Assembly (NCBI RefSeq): GCF_030651915.1 | Contig: NZ_JAUSBV010000005.1 | Span: 930,001-994,000, forward strand | Reading direction: 5' to 3' | Length of the DNA stretch: 64,000 nucleotides | Origin: Parvibaculum sp. | GTDB lineage: Bacteria; Pseudomonadota; Alphaproteobacteria; Parvibaculales; Parvibaculaceae | Part shown: piece by piece, positions 1-10,856 of the stretch | Position numbering within the stretch: the first letter of the stretch is position 1 | Layout: every line of letters begins with the position of its first letter | Made by a program: the position numbers and the translations under genes | Notes under the pieces: model-generated | The model's input: the letters and a program-made list of their open reading frames with translations, nothing else | Told to the model about the DNA's origin: nothing | The model's database searches: none

Positions 1-132
1 AGATCGTCGGCCGCTTTGGTCATGGTTTCCCGCATATTCCGGCTGTCCGGTTGTCCGTTATAGGTGGCCGATCCGCCGCCGGGAAGCCCCGGCTTGACGG
101 GAAGCCAAGACGGCCCTTTAATGCGCGCCGAT

Positions 133-196
133 CCCGTGGTGATTTGAGCCGACCGGCTTGCGGCCACGTTAAACAATCCGCTAAAGAGGTCGGGCG
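133..196 (+). ncRNA. SAM-II riboswitch (metA/metZ leader)
   Basis: CGTGGTGATTTG...CCGGCTTGCGGCCACGTTAAACAA..CCGCTAAAGAGG matches the conserved SAM-II core (GGTGATTTG / GCTTGCNGCCACGTTAAA / GCTAAA) and lies directly upstream of metZ. Confidence 0.9.
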
Positions 197-201
197 TCCA
201 T

Positions 202-231
202 GCCCCGATCTTTACAGGTCGGGGTTTTTTA
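202..231 (+). terminator. Intrinsic terminator/attenuator downstream of the SAM-II aptamer
   Basis: CCCCGATC-tttaca-GGTCGGGG followed by TTTTTT. Confidence 0.8.
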
Positions 232-246
232 TTGGGGGCAACCCAG

Positions 247-1446
247 ATGAGCAAGACGACACGCGACGGCCGCAAGCTGAAGGCCCGCACCGAAGCCGTG
301 CATGGCGGCACCGCCCGCACCCCCTTCGGGGAGACCAGCGAGGCGATGTTCCTGACTTCAGGCTATGTCTACGAGACCATGGAGGCGGCTGAACGGCGCT
401 TCAAGAACGAAGAACCGGGCTTCATCTACAGCCGCTTTTCGAACCCGACCGTGCGGATGTTCGAGGAGCGGATGATCGCGCTCGAAGGCGCCGAAGACGC
501 GCGCGCCACCGCCACCGGAATGGCGGCGGTGACGGCGGCCATGCTCTGCTATCTCAAGGCCGGCGATCATGTGTTGTCGTCGCGGGCGCTTTTCGGCTCG
601 TGCCGTTATATCGTTGAGGAATTGCTGCCGCGTTTCGGCGTCACCTCAACGCTAGTCGACGGGCGCGATATCGAGGCGTGGAAAAAGGCCGTCCAGCCCA
701 ACACGCGGATGTTCTTCCTCGAAACGCCATCGAACCCGACGCTTGAAATCATCGACATCAAGGCGGTGGCCGATGTCGCTCATCAGGCCGGGGCCAAACT
801 CGTCGTCGACAATGTGTTTGCGACACCGGTGCTGCAGCGGCCGCTCGAACTCGGCGCTGATGTCGTCGTTTATTCGGCGACCAAGCATATCGATGGACAG
901 GGACGCTGCCTCGGCGGCATCGTGCTGGCCGACCAGCAATTCATCGCCGATCATCTGGCCAATTTCCTGCGCCAGACGGGCCCGAGCCTCAGCCCGTTCA
1001 ACGCCTGGGTAATGCTGAAAAGCCTGGAGACGCTCGACCTCAGAGTGCGCGAACATGCCCGGAGTACGGAAACGGTCGCGCGCTTCCTCGAAGGTCACAA
1101 GGGGATCGCCCGGGTCTTCTATCCGGGGCTTCCAAGCCATCCGCAGCACAATCTCGCCATGAGCCAGATGGAGGCAGGCGGCAATATCGTTGCCTTCGAA
1201 GTCGCGGGCGGCAAGGAGGGTGCCTTCCGTTTTGCCAATGCCCTGCAGGTGATCAAGATTTCCAACAATCTGGGCGATGCCAAAAGCCTCATCACCCACC
1301 CGGCCACGACGACACATCAGCGCCTGACGCCGGAGGCGCGTGCGGAGCTGGGCATCGGCGAGGGGCTGTTACGCCTCTCCGTCGGACTTGAGGATGTGGC
1401 GGACCTTGCCGACGACATTGAGCGGGCGCTTGGGGCGCGGCCTTAG
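247..1446 (+). CDS. metZ: O-succinylhomoserine sulfhydrylase (Cys/Met metabolism PLP-dependent enzyme)
   Basis: ORF 232-1446; likely start MSKTTRDGRK at 247; PLP motif YSATKHIDGQGR; SAM-II leader. Confidence 0.93.
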   Translation: MSKTTRDGRKLKARTEAVHGGTARTPFGETSEAMFLTSGYVYETMEAAERRFKNEEPGFIYSRFSNPTVRMFEERMIALEGAEDARATATGMAAVTAAMLCYLKAGDHVLSSRALFGSCRYIVEELLPRFGVTSTLVDGRDIEAWKKAVQPNTRMFFLETPSNPTLEIIDIKAVADVAHQAGAKLVVDNVFATPVLQRPLELGADVVVYSATKHIDGQGRCLGGIVLADQQFIADHLANFLRQTGPSLSPFNAWVMLKSLETLDLRVREHARSTETVARFLEGHKGIARVFYPGLPSHPQHNLAMSQMEAGGNIVAFEVAGGKEGAFRFANALQVIKISNNLGDAKSLITHPATTTHQRLTPEARAELGIGEGLLRLSVGLEDVADLADDIERALGARP

Positions 1447-1599
1447 GGCGCACCCCAAATAGCCCCCAAGCTGCCACAAAAACGCCGCTGTTAAGAGGAA
1501 GTTATAGGCTGGTCGATAGGCTGGTAAACGTGTGGAAAGAGTTGGGACAGAACGCCCCAAAACCACAAATAAACCGACGCCTTCGCGCAAGGATGCCCG

Positions 1600-1992
1600 A
1601 TGTACAGCGCCCTGACCCGCTCCATCAATATTCTGGTCGAACCGACCTATCTCGAGGATCAGTCCGAGCCCGAGCAGGACTACTATGTCTGGGCCTATCG
1701 GGTGACGATCGAAAATCAGGGCCGTGAGACGGTACGCTTGCGCGCGCGCTACTGGAAGATCACCGATGCCAGCGGCCTCGTGCATGAAGTGCGCGGACCC
1801 GGCGTTGTTGGCGAGCAGCCGCTGCTGAAGCCCGGCGAGAAATTCGAATATACCAGTGGCACGCCGCTTGGGGCACCGTCGGGTATCATGTTCGGCAATT
1901 ACGAGATGGAAAACGAGGCCGGCGAGACATTCGAGGTCGACATTCCGGCCTTCTCGCTGGACAGCCCGCATGCCCCGCGCCTGCTGCATTGA
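1600..1992 (+). CDS. apaG: Co2+/Mg2+ efflux protein ApaG
   Basis: 130 aa; [29 protein letters not shown]...YWKITDASG, typical ApaG. Confidence 0.9.
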   Translation: MYSALTRSINILVEPTYLEDQSEPEQDYYVWAYRVTIENQGRETVRLRARYWKITDASGLVHEVRGPGVVGEQPLLKPGEKFEYTSGTPLGAPSGIMFGNYEMENEAGETFEVDIPAFSLDSPHAPRLLH

Positions 1993-2095
1993 CGCACCGG
2001 AAGCTGTCTTCAGCATACCTCGCTTCCCGGTTCCGCCCGCGCTAGAGTGACATTCTTCCCGTGTCACCCTTCAAGCCTGCCGGAATCCGAAATCC

Positions 2096-3274
2096 ATGCC
2101 CGCGCCGCAACACCTCACCTCCCGCGAGATGATCGACAAGCTCATTTCGTTCGACACGACGAGCCATCTGTCCAATCTCGCGCTCGTCGAGTTCGTCGAA
2201 GGCTATCTCGCCAGCCATGGCGTCGTGTCGCAGCGCGTGACGAACGAGGACGGGACGAAGGCCAATCTCTTTGCCACACTCGGACCAGCGGATGCCGCCG
2301 GCGGCATCGTGCTGTCCGGCCATACCGATGTGGTGCCGGTCGAGGGGCAGGACTGGACCAGCGATCCCTTCAGCGTCATCGAACGTGAAGGCAAGCTTTT
2401 CGGTCGCGGCACCAGCGACATGAAGAGCTTCATTGCGGTGGCGCTTGCCTTCGTTCCCGCGTTCCTGAAGGACGGTCCGAAAATTCCGGTTCATTTCGCG
2501 CTGTCCTATGACGAGGAGGTGGGCTGTCTTGGCGTCAGGCCGATGATCGACGGCGTCATTCGCGGCATACCGCGTCCGCAGGTCGTGATTGTCGGTGAGC
2601 CGTCGTCGATGAAGGTCGTCAATGCGCACAAGTCGATCCAGTCCTATGCGACCGTCGTAACCGGGCTTGAAAGCCATTCGAGTGCTACCGACAAGGGCGT
2701 CAACGCGGTGATGTATGCCGCAGAGCTGATCGGCTTTCTGGCCGGGGTCGCCGAAGAAATGCGCCAGCGGGGCGACGTCTCGGGCCGCTTCCGTCCGCCC
2801 TACACCACCGTCAATGTCGGGCCGATCCGCGGCGGCACAGCGCTCAATATCATTCCGAAGACCTGCCGCTTTCTGTGGGAGTATCGCGCCCTTCCCGATC
2901 TCGACCCGGAAGAGATCATCACGCGCCTCAATGCATATGTGGAAGAAGCCGTGCTGCCGCGCATGCGCGCGGTTCACCCGGGCGCGCGGATCGAAACAAC
3001 CCTGCGCGCCCAGGCGCCGGGGCTCGCACCCGATGAAGGCTCACCCGCCGAAACGCTGGTGCTGAAGCTCGCGCAATGCAATGCGGCCGAGGCCGTGTCC
3101 TACGGCACCGAGGCCGGACTCTTTCAGCTTGCCGACATTCCAACAGTTGTTTGCGGGCCGGGCGATATCGCACAGGCGCACAAGCCCGATGAATTCGTGG
3201 CGCTTTCGCAGATCGCCGAATGCGAGCGCTTCATGCGCCGGCTGGCGGATTATGTGTCAGGTCGTCCGATCTAG
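2096..3274 (+). CDS. argE: Acetylornithine deacetylase (M20 family)
   Basis: SGHTDVVPVEGQDWTSDPF...GRGTSDMKSF...VGEPSSMKVVNAHK M20 metallopeptidase motifs. Confidence 0.9.
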   Translation: MPAPQHLTSREMIDKLISFDTTSHLSNLALVEFVEGYLASHGVVSQRVTNEDGTKANLFATLGPADAAGGIVLSGHTDVVPVEGQDWTSDPFSVIEREGKLFGRGTSDMKSFIAVALAFVPAFLKDGPKIPVHFALSYDEEVGCLGVRPMIDGVIRGIPRPQVVIVGEPSSMKVVNAHKSIQSYATVVTGLESHSSATDKGVNAVMYAAELIGFLAGVAEEMRQRGDVSGRFRPPYTTVNVGPIRGGTALNIIPKTCRFLWEYRALPDLDPEEIITRLNAYVEEAVLPRMRAVHPGARIETTLRAQAPGLAPDEGSPAETLVLKLAQCNAAEAVSYGTEAGLFQLADIPTVVCGPGDIAQAHKPDEFVALSQIAECERFMRRLADYVSGRPI

Positions 3275-3283
3275 CGGATCGCC

Positions 3284-3883
3284 TCAGCGCAGGACCGGTC
3301 CCATCGAACGCCTTATTTCGGCGCTCATCTCCTCGTCGAAACGGGTCGCGAGATCCTGCATCAGCGCCGCATAGGCCGCGTCGCGGTCGTTGAGACTGGC
3401 ACTCTCAAGAATGGTGCGGCTGGCATTGACGTCGGCATCGGCCGTCCAGCGTCCGTGCGCCCCGGCGGGACCGGGCCGCTCGACCGTCAGGCGCACTTTC
3501 AGGCGCGCCGTCAGCTTCGTGTCTTGCTGATCGCCGAAGATCCCTGTCAGCCCGCCCTTTTTCGGCAATTGCTCCGAGATGACGCTGCCGTCAAGGATCG
3601 AGAGGGTCGCGCCGCCGGTGCCGCCAGCCGCCACCAGGCGCGAGCGCGACCAGGCGCTGGCGACACCTGCCGGCGAGAGGCGGTGCAGATGTTCGACATG
3701 AGGCGGCCTTGCGGGCGATCCATATTGCTCATCGAGCCTGACCGATGCGACATCGAGCTTGAGCGGCGCGCGGGCGACCAGCGCCACGTCGCCAGGCGGC
3801 GGCGCGGATGGCGTCGCACAAGCAGCGGCGGCGAAAAGCAGGGCAAAAACAAAACCGAAACGCCAAGCAGCCAAAAACGTCAT
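3284..3883 (-). CDS. Hypothetical lipoprotein
   Basis: 199 aa with N-terminal hydrophobic segment and lipobox-like AAAC; overlaps the hslO stop by 4 bp (operonic). Confidence 0.7.
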   Translation of the reverse strand: MTFLAAWRFGFVFALLFAAAACATPSAPPPGDVALVARAPLKLDVASVRLDEQYGSPARPPHVEHLHRLSPAGVASAWSRSRLVAAGGTGGATLSILDGSVISEQLPKKGGLTGIFGDQQDTKLTARLKVRLTVERPGPAGAHGRWTADADVNASRTILESASLNDRDAAYAALMQDLATRFDEEMSAEIRRSMGPVLR

Positions 3884-4830
3884 TCCTTCAATTCCTCGGG
3901 CTTAAAGACATAGACCGCGCTGCAGAATTCGCAGGTGGCGGTGATCACACCTTCCTGCACCATTTCGTCGATTTCGTGGCCACCGAAGGAGCGCAGGACG
4001 GTTTCCATGCGATCGCGCGAGCAATGGCAGGAAAATTCGACCCCGGAAGGCTCATAAGCGCGGACGCCGTCTTCATGGAAGAGCCGGAAAAGGAGGCGGG
4101 TCGGCGCCAGCGCCGGATCGAGCAGCTCGTGATCCTCCACCGTGTCGAGCAGGATCGCGGCGCGGTTCCAGTTTTCTTCTTCCTGCGTCCATGGGCCCTG
4201 GTCCTCGCCTTCGCGATAGCCGGTCAAGCCGCCGTCACGCGCGATGTGCTGGATCATGATGGCGCCGGCCCGCCAGTTCTTTTCGGGCCCGGCCGCGGCG
4301 CGGTGATAAAAAGGCCCGGCGGCCAGCCGGATGCGGGTTGCCACCTGTTCGGAGCTGGCAAAATATTCATGCGCCGAATGGCTGAGGCCTCGCGCGTCGA
4401 GGGCGACGATGCCCTGATAACGCTCCATGTCGGCGCCCTGATCAATGGTCAGTGCCAGAAAGCCCTTACCCAGAAGATCGGCCGGCGCCGCACGGCCCGC
4501 GACCAGCGCATCTGCCAGCCGTGCTTCGTCGACCTGCGCATAGCCGCGCAACTTGCCCGGCGATTCATAATCGGCGACCAGCATGCCGACCGGACCGTCG
4601 CCCTTGGTCTGCAGAATGAACCGGCCTTCGAATTTCAAGGCCGAGCCAATCATCGCGGCGAGCGCCAGTGCCTCACCAAGCAGGCGCGACACAGGCTCGG
4701 CATAGGCATGGGCCGACAACACACGGTCGACGAGCGGGCCGAGACGAACGACCCGGCCGCGAATGCCAAGACCCTCGATCTGGAACGGCTGGACAATGTC
4801 GTCAGTGCCGATCGCTACAGTATCGCTCAT
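3880..4830 (-). CDS. hslO: Hsp33 redox-regulated chaperone
   Basis: Internal start [16 protein letters not shown] at 4830; C-terminal FSCHCSRDR...[10 protein letters not shown] zinc-cysteine motif. Confidence 0.92.
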   Translation of the reverse strand: MSDTVAIGTDDIVQPFQIEGLGIRGRVVRLGPLVDRVLSAHAYAEPVSRLLGEALALAAMIGSALKFEGRFILQTKGDGPVGMLVADYESPGKLRGYAQVDEARLADALVAGRAAPADLLGKGFLALTIDQGADMERYQGIVALDARGLSHSAHEYFASSEQVATRIRLAAGPFYHRAAAGPEKNWRAGAIMIQHIARDGGLTGYREGEDQGPWTQEEENWNRAAILLDTVEDHELLDPALAPTRLLFRLFHEDGVRAYEPSGVEFSCHCSRDRMETVLRSFGGHEIDEMVQEGVITATCEFCSAVYVFKPEELKE

Positions 4831-5756
4831 TGAAGACACCAGGCCAGCACGCCCTTTTGCGCATGCAGGCGGTTTTCGGCCTCGTCGAAAACGACCGAAG
4901 CGGGACCGTCGATCACGTCCGCCGTCATTTCCTCGTCGCGATGCGCCGGCAGACAATGCATGAAGATCGCGCCCTCGCCGGCTGCCGCCATCAATCGCGC
5001 ATCGACCCTGTAGGGCGCCAGAAGGTTGTGCCGGCGCGCCGCCGTTTCTTCATCATCGCTCATCGAAACCCAGGTGTCGGTGTTAATGCAATCGACGCCG
5101 GCAACGGCTTCGCGCGGATCGGCCGTGACGGTGATCTTTGCACCTTTCTTCTTCGCCCAGTCGAGCGCTTCGGGCGATGGCGCCAGTTCCGGCGGACAGG
5201 CAATGCGCAATTCGAAATCGAGCTGGCCGGCGGCATGAATCCAAGAGGTCGCCATGTTGTTGCCGTCACCGATCCAGGCGACGCGGCGGCCGGCGATCGG
5301 CCCCTTGTGCTCCTCGAAGGTCATCACATCAGCCATCAACTGGCAGGGATGCGACAGATTGGTCAGGCCGTTGACGACCGGTACCGAAGCGTGTTCGGCC
5401 AGATCCAGCAACGTCGCGTGGTCGGCGGTGCGGATCATGATGGCGTCGACATAACGCGACAGCACGCGCGCCGTGTCGGCGACGGTTTCGCCGCGGCCGA
5501 GCTGCATGTCGCCGCCGTTCAACAACATCGTCTCGCCGCCGAGCTGACGCATGGCGACATCGAAGGACACGCGGGTGCGCGTTGAGGGTTTTTCGAAGAT
5601 CATCGCCAGCAGCTTGCCCGCGAGCGGCTTGTCGGCATCGGGTTCGGCATGGCCGAGCCCCGGCCGGGCGCCCTTGCGGGTGCTGGAATCGTCGAGGATC
5701 GCGCGCAAGTCGGCCGGTGAAATCTCGTGAAGATCGAGGAAATGCCGAAGGCTCAT
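4827..5756 (-). CDS. argF: Ornithine carbamoyltransferase
   Basis: [35 protein letters not shown]. Confidence 0.96.
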   Translation of the reverse strand: MSLRHFLDLHEISPADLRAILDDSSTRKGARPGLGHAEPDADKPLAGKLLAMIFEKPSTRTRVSFDVAMRQLGGETMLLNGGDMQLGRGETVADTARVLSRYVDAIMIRTADHATLLDLAEHASVPVVNGLTNLSHPCQLMADVMTFEEHKGPIAGRRVAWIGDGNNMATSWIHAAGQLDFELRIACPPELAPSPEALDWAKKKGAKITVTADPREAVAGVDCINTDTWVSMSDDEETAARRHNLLAPYRVDARLMAAAGEGAIFMHCLPAHRDEEMTADVIDGPASVVFDEAENRLHAQKGVLAWCLQ

Positions 5757-6964
5757 GACAGTGCTCCACTCTTCGTCGCTGGCGCGTCGAGCCTTGCTTC
5801 GAGTACCGCGCAGGCCCGCGAGAGCTTTTCCATCGCCTCGTCGAGATGGCTTTCCTCAATGATGAGCGGCGGCAGCAGCCGCACGACATTGTCGCCGGCG
5901 CCGACGGTCAGCATGTGCTCGTCGCGCAACGCCTGCACCAGGTCGGTGTTGGGCACCCGGCATTTCAAGCCGAGCATCAGACCTTCGCCGCGCACGCTCT
6001 CGACGATGCGCGGATGCTGGTCGGCCAGCATGGCCAGCTTCTGTTTCAGTTTCAGACCGAGCGACGCCACATGCGGCAGAAAGCCCTGATCGAGCGCGAG
6101 ATCGAGCACCGCATTGGCGACCGCCATGGCCAGCGGATTGCCGCCGAAGGTCGAGCCATGCGTGCCCGCCGTCATGCCGCGCGCCGCCGCCTCGGTCGCC
6201 AGACAGGCGCCAACCGGGAAGCCACCGCCCAGCGCCTTGGCGATCGCCATGATGTCCGGCGTCACGCCCGCCAGTTCGTGGGCGAACAGTTTGCCGGTGC
6301 GCCCCATGCCGGTCTGCACTTCGTCGAGCACCAGCAGGATGCCGGCCTCGTCGCAAATGTCGCGGATGCGACGCAGGTCCTCGGTCGGCAGCACGCGGAT
6401 GCCGCCTTCGCCCTGGATCGGTTCGATCAGCACGCCCGCCGTCGCCGGGCCGATCGCGGCCTTGAGCGCCTTCAAGTCGCCGAAGGGCACTTGCGGGAAA
6501 CCCGGCATCGCCGGCCCGAAGCCCTCGAGATATTTCGCCTGGCCGCCGGCGGCGATGGTCGCCAGCGTCCGGCCGTGGAAGGCGCCTTCCATGGTGATCA
6601 GTTCATAGCGTTCCGGCGCGCCGCCGGCGGCGTGATATTTGCGCGCCATTTTGATCGCACATTCGAGCGCCTCGGCGCCGGAATTGGTGAAAAAGACCGT
6701 GTCGGCGAATGTCACCTCGACAAGGCGTTTCGCGAGGCGTTCCTGACCGGGAATGCGGTAGATGTTGGAGGTGTGCCAGACCATCTGCGCCTGCTCGGCG
6801 AGAGCGGCGACAAGATGGGGATGGGCGTGACCGAAGGCGTTGACGGCGATGCCGGCGCCGAAATCGAGATAGCGCTCGCCTTCGGCGGTAATCAGCCAGG
6901 GGCCTTCGCCCCGCTCGAATTCGAGGTCGGCCCGCGCATAGGTTGGCAGAACGGGAGTAATCAC
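5753..6964 (-). CDS. argD: Acetylornithine transaminase
   Basis: Class III aminotransferase: [32 protein letters not shown]; overlaps argF by 4 bp. Confidence 0.95.
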   Translation of the reverse strand: MITPVLPTYARADLEFERGEGPWLITAEGERYLDFGAGIAVNAFGHAHPHLVAALAEQAQMVWHTSNIYRIPGQERLAKRLVEVTFADTVFFTNSGAEALECAIKMARKYHAAGGAPERYELITMEGAFHGRTLATIAAGGQAKYLEGFGPAMPGFPQVPFGDLKALKAAIGPATAGVLIEPIQGEGGIRVLPTEDLRRIRDICDEAGILLVLDEVQTGMGRTGKLFAHELAGVTPDIMAIAKALGGGFPVGACLATEAAARGMTAGTHGSTFGGNPLAMAVANAVLDLALDQGFLPHVASLGLKLKQKLAMLADQHPRIVESVRGEGLMLGLKCRVPNTDLVQALRDEHMLTVGAGDNVVRLLPPLIIEESHLDEAMEKLSRACAVLEARLDAPATKSGALS

Positions 6965-7195
6965 GGGAATCTTGTCCTTCTCACAGCTTTTCCGTCAAAC
7001 CGTCATCGGGGAAAGAGGAGTGGACATCGCGAGCGATGCGCGACGAACGGGGCTCCGGGCTTTCCATGCGAGACGGCAGTTTCCTGCGCCGCGCCCTTCC
7101 AATTGGCGCGGTCTCCTCGCTGTCAGCGTCGTCGTTTCCCGTTCAGCATCATGTCGATCACCTCGAAGCCTCTCCGGCCGGGCACGCGCCCAATA

Positions 7196-7222
7196 GAAAA
7201 AGCCGCCTGAAAAGGGCGGCGG
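7196..7222 (-). terminator. Intrinsic terminator on minus strand between 7312-gene and argD
   Basis: minus strand GCCGCC-cttttca-GGCGGC-TTTTTC. Confidence 0.7.
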
Positions 7223-7311
7223 TCCGGGAAGCAGCGGAGTATTGCGGAGGCGCCGGGTGCTGTCAATCGGGGTTTATTGGCAGAAAATGGCGGGAATCGG
7301 GGCCGGGCGTT

Positions 7312-7665
7312 CTATGGAAGCCGACAGCCCGTCTCCAGCATGCCGCTTTCGCCGTCTGCCTCGCGGGCGAGAAAGCCCTCCTCACCCTTGCTCCACCAGA
7401 TGAGCGGCGTTTCCGGGTCGAGGGCGCGGTACCGGGTGCCCGAGGCGGCCGGGACGGCCCGCATCTGGATTTCGTCGCCATCGAAAAACAGGAAGACCAG
7501 CGTTTCGCCGGTTTCGAGCATCACTTCGGCCAGTTGCAGCTCGGCGCCGCTGTCGCAGAGATAGGAAAGCAGCGGGCCGCTGGCGTCGAGCGTTTCGCCG
7601 GGCCCTTCCTCGGCCGCGGCGGCGATGGTCGTCAGCATCAGGATGGCGAGCAGGCGGGCCGGCAT
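7312..7665 (-). CDS. Small secreted hypothetical protein
   Basis: Start MPARLLAILMLTTIAAAAEEGPGE (signal peptide). Confidence 0.65.
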   Translation of the reverse strand: MPARLLAILMLTTIAAAAEEGPGETLDASGPLLSYLCDSGAELQLAEVMLETGETLVFLFFDGDEIQMRAVPAASGTRYRALDPETPLIWWSKGEEGFLAREADGESGMLETGCRLP

Positions 7666-7675
7666 GACGGGCTCC

Positions 7676-8485
7676 TCAGGCCTTGAGACGATAGCCTGTG
7701 CGGAAGAGCATGTGACAGAGGAACCAGAGCACGAGATTGACACCGATGACCAGCGCCACGCCGATCTCGATGGCGCCGTCGGCATGACCGGTGACGCCGT
7801 AGCGGAAACCGTCGATCAGGTAGAAGACCGGGTTCCAGAGCGTGACCTTGTGGGCGAAATCGGGAAGCTGCGTCACCGAATAGAAGGTGCCGGACAGAAA
7901 GGTCAGCGGCAGCAGCACGAAATTGGTCACGGCCTGCAAATGGTCGAATTTCTCCGACCAGACGCCAGCCAGAATGCCGAAAAGCGACAGCATCAGCGAG
8001 GCGCCGGCGGCGAAGAACAGCAAGGCCCACAGATGCGCGAGCCCCAGATCGACGAAAGGCAGCATGGCAAGCGCCGTCACCGCGCCGCAGACAAGGCCGC
8101 GCGTCACGCCGGCCAGCGCGATGCCGATATTCAGCTCCATCGGCGACAGTGGCGGCATCAGCACATCGACGATGTTGCCCTGGATTTTCGAGATCAGCAG
8201 CGAGGAGGAGGTGTTGGCAAAGGCGTTCTGGATCATGGTCATCATGATCAGGCCCGGGGCCAAGAATTCGACAAAGGGAACCCCATGCACGTCGGGGCGG
8301 AACTTGCCGATGGCGAGCGCGAAGATCGCCAGATAGAGCAGCGTCGTGATGACCGGGGCGGCAATGGTTTGCGTCATCACCTTCCAGAAACGGCGGACTT
8401 CCTTCAGATAGAGCGTCCACATGCCGAGCCAGTTGACCGCACCGAAGCGGCGGGCGCCTTCCGCAGGCCAAGGGGTGGGGGTCAT
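7676..8485 (-). CDS. ABC-2 type transporter permease
   Basis: Start MTPTPWPAEGARRF; hydrophobic; EVRRFWKVMTQTIAAPVITTLLYLAIFALAIG...LAPGLIMMTMIQNAFANTSSSL typical ABC-2 permease. Confidence 0.85.
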   Translation of the reverse strand: MTPTPWPAEGARRFGAVNWLGMWTLYLKEVRRFWKVMTQTIAAPVITTLLYLAIFALAIGKFRPDVHGVPFVEFLAPGLIMMTMIQNAFANTSSSLLISKIQGNIVDVLMPPLSPMELNIGIALAGVTRGLVCGAVTALAMLPFVDLGLAHLWALLFFAAGASLMLSLFGILAGVWSEKFDHLQAVTNFVLLPLTFLSGTFYSVTQLPDFAHKVTLWNPVFYLIDGFRYGVTGHADGAIEIGVALVIGVNLVLWFLCHMLFRTGYRLKA

Positions 8486-8720
8486 GGGGCGCTCCTGTGA
8501 TGGGCAAGCATCGGCGAGACTTAAGGGAGGCAGGCGCCGCACACAAGCCGCCATGGCGGTTCTTTTCTGTGGATAAGGCCGCACGCCCGACGGCAGCCGG
8601 TTGCGACATTCATGCTTTATATTGTATATTTATTCTTAACGCCTACGAAATCTAGTGGGGTCAGGTTTCAGCGACAGGCGTCCAATCGGGCCGAGAGGGG
8701 GCCCCAAGGGGAAGAGCATC

Positions 8721-9236
8721 ATGTGGACCGATGAACGCGTGGAACTGCTGAAGAAGCTCTGGGCCGACGGCCTGAGCGCCAGCCAGGTCGCCAAACAACT
8801 GGGCGGCGTCACCCGCAACGCCGTCATCGGCAAGGTGCATCGCCTCGGCCTGTCGGGCCGGGCGACGCCGAGCCGGCCGGCGCGGGCGCGCAGCACCGGC
8901 CCCCGGACGCTGGTCCGGGGCCGCCCCGATCCGCTGACTGGCGAGGCCCGCGCGGAAGAGCGCGCGGCGCGCGAGACGGCAGAGGCGCACAGCGAGACGG
9001 TTCAGGAAGAGCGGATGCTGGAACCGAGCCAGCGCGCCACCGTGCTGACGCTGACCGAGCACACCTGCAAATGGCCGATCGGCGATCCGGGACGCCCGGG
9101 CTTCCATTTCTGCGGCCGCGGCGCCGACAATGCCTCGCCCTATTGCACCGAGCACGCGCGGCTGGCCTATCAGCCGGCGCAGGCGCGGCGCAACCGCGAG
9201 CGTCAGCGCAGCAAGGATCATCGCCTGGTCAGCTAG
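8721..9236 (+). CDS. gcrA: GcrA-family cell cycle regulator
   Basis: MWTDERVELLKKLWADGLSASQVAKQLGGVTRNAVIGKVHRLGLSGR signature N-terminus; C-terminal CKWPIGDPGRPGFHFCG. Confidence 0.95.
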   Translation: MWTDERVELLKKLWADGLSASQVAKQLGGVTRNAVIGKVHRLGLSGRATPSRPARARSTGPRTLVRGRPDPLTGEARAEERAARETAEAHSETVQEERMLEPSQRATVLTLTEHTCKWPIGDPGRPGFHFCGRGADNASPYCTEHARLAYQPAQARRNRERQRSKDHRLVS

Positions 9237-9269
9237 ACCAGCGCCTTTTCGGGGCGTTGAGGGGACAAG

Positions 9270-9307
9270 GAAACCGGCATCCGCAAAAGCGGGTGCCGGT
9301 TTTTTCA
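9270..9307 (+). terminator. Intrinsic terminator of gcrA
   Basis: AACCGGCATCCGC-aaaa-GCGGGTGCCGGTTTTTTC. Confidence 0.85.
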
Positions 9308-9328
9308 TGCCGCCGGGACCAATGCGCG

Positions 9329-10024
9329 TCAGGCCTGGAATTGTTCGTCCAGCGAATAGCCGGCCGAGCGGACGGTGCGGATCGGATCCTTCTCGCCCTT
9401 GTCGTTCAGCGCCCGGCGCAGGCGGCCGACATGGACGTCGACGGTGCGCGCCTCGACATAGACGTCCGAGCCCCAGACCGCATCGAGCAACTGCTCGCGG
9501 CTGAAGACGCGGCCCGGATGCTGGATCAGGTGGTCGAGCAGCCGGTATTCGGTCGGGCCCAGTTGCACCTCGCGCTCGCCGCGGCGCACCCGGTGCGCGG
9601 CGCGATCGACGATGATGTCGCCGAAGGTCACGAGGTCCTCCGACAAGGCGGGGCGGATGCGGCGCATCACGGCGCGGACACGGGCCAGCAATTCGGTCAT
9701 CGAGAAAGGCTTGGTCAGATAGTCGTCGGCGCCGGTGTCGAGGCCGCGGATGCGGTCGCCCTCCTCGCCCCGGGCCGTGATCATAATGATCGGCAGGTTG
9801 CGCGTCTCATTCCGGGCACGCAGCTGCCGGCAGACCTCGATGCCCGACAGGCTCGGCAGCATCCAATCAAGCAGGACCAGATCGGGCGGCGTCTCCTTGA
9901 TCAGCAGCACCGCTTCCTCGCCATCCGACGCGGTTACGACCTTGTAGCCTTCCTTGTCGAGATTGTACTGGAGGAGCGTCAGCAGAGCCTCTTCGTCCTC
10001 GACGATCATTACGGTCGGTTTCAT
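9329..10024 (-). CDS. phoB: Phosphate regulon response regulator
   Basis: MKPTVMIVEDEEALLTLLQYNLDKEGY receiver + OmpR-type wHTH; last gene of pst-pho cluster. Confidence 0.94.
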   Translation of the reverse strand: MKPTVMIVEDEEALLTLLQYNLDKEGYKVVTASDGEEAVLLIKETPPDLVLLDWMLPSLSGIEVCRQLRARNETRNLPIIMITARGEEGDRIRGLDTGADDYLTKPFSMTELLARVRAVMRRIRPALSEDLVTFGDIIVDRAAHRVRRGEREVQLGPTEYRLLDHLIQHPGRVFSREQLLDAVWGSDVYVEARTVDVHVGRLRRALNDKGEKDPIRTVRSAGYSLDEQFQA

Positions 10025-10119
10025 GCGCCTCTCGAACTGATTCCGGTCGTTCCCGACAGAATCCTGACCCTCTTCGCCGCTATGGGCAAGCACCACGGAC
10101 ATGATTCCTCCTGTTTATT

Positions 10120-10836
10120 TCAGTTCCCGGCCCCGACGGCGGTCGTGCTCGTCGTATCGCCCTTGGGTCGTTCGTCATGCACCCACTCGCCGGTGACCAG
10201 ATAACCGACCGTTTCGGCGATGTTGGTGGCATGGTCGCCGATGCGTTCGATGTTCTTGGCGATGAAGAGCAGATGGGTCGAAACGCCGATGGTCCGCGGA
10301 TCTTCCATCATGTAGGTCAGAAGCTCGCGGAACACCGAGTTGTACATGGCGTCGATTTCCTCGTCCTCGCGCCAGACCTCCATGGCGGCGCCGGCGTCGC
10401 GATTGGCATAGGCATCGAGCACCTGCTTCAGCTGCCGCTGGGCCAGACGTCCCATCCGGGCAATGCCCTGGATCAGCTTGTTGGCGCCCTCGAAATCGTT
10501 CTGCAGAACGAGGGCCCGCTTGGCGATGTTCTTGGCCAGATCGCCGATGCGCTCGAGATCGATCGAAATCTTGATCGCGGCAATCGCCTCGCGCAAATCG
10601 GCCGCCATCGGCTGACGCAGCGCGATCATGCGCACCGCGTGCGACTCGATTTCGGCTTCAAGCGTGTCGATCCGCTGGTCCTCGCGAATCGTGCGTTCGG
10701 CGAGCTGCGCGTCGCGCTTGACGATTGCCTCGATCGCGGCCGAAAGCTGCGCTTCGGTGAGGCCGCCCATCTGGGCGATGCTGGTCGCCAAGGCGTCAAG
10801 TTCATCCTGGAAGGATTTTACGATGTGCTGGGTCAC
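10120..10836 (-). CDS. phoU: Phosphate signalling complex protein PhoU
   Basis: Start GTG (VTQHIVKSFQDELDALATSIAQMGG) at 10836 with AGGAG upstream; PhoU repeats. Confidence 0.93.
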   Translation of the reverse strand: MTQHIVKSFQDELDALATSIAQMGGLTEAQLSAAIEAIVKRDAQLAERTIREDQRIDTLEAEIESHAVRMIALRQPMAADLREAIAAIKISIDLERIGDLAKNIAKRALVLQNDFEGANKLIQGIARMGRLAQRQLKQVLDAYANRDAGAAMEVWREDEEIDAMYNSVFRELLTYMMEDPRTIGVSTHLLFIAKNIERIGDHATNIAETVGYLVTGEWVHDERPKGDTTSTTAVGAGN

Positions 10837-10856
10837 GCCCGTCACTCCTGTTGGCT

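Noticed and set aside
7676-8485. Lone ABC-2 permease as an unusual orphan transporter
   Set aside because: ATPase partners are often encoded elsewhere; nothing in the sequence makes this case special.
8569-8577. Single DnaA-box-like TGTGGATAA upstream of gcrA
   Set aside because: One isolated 9-mer is expected by chance in 64 kb; no cluster.
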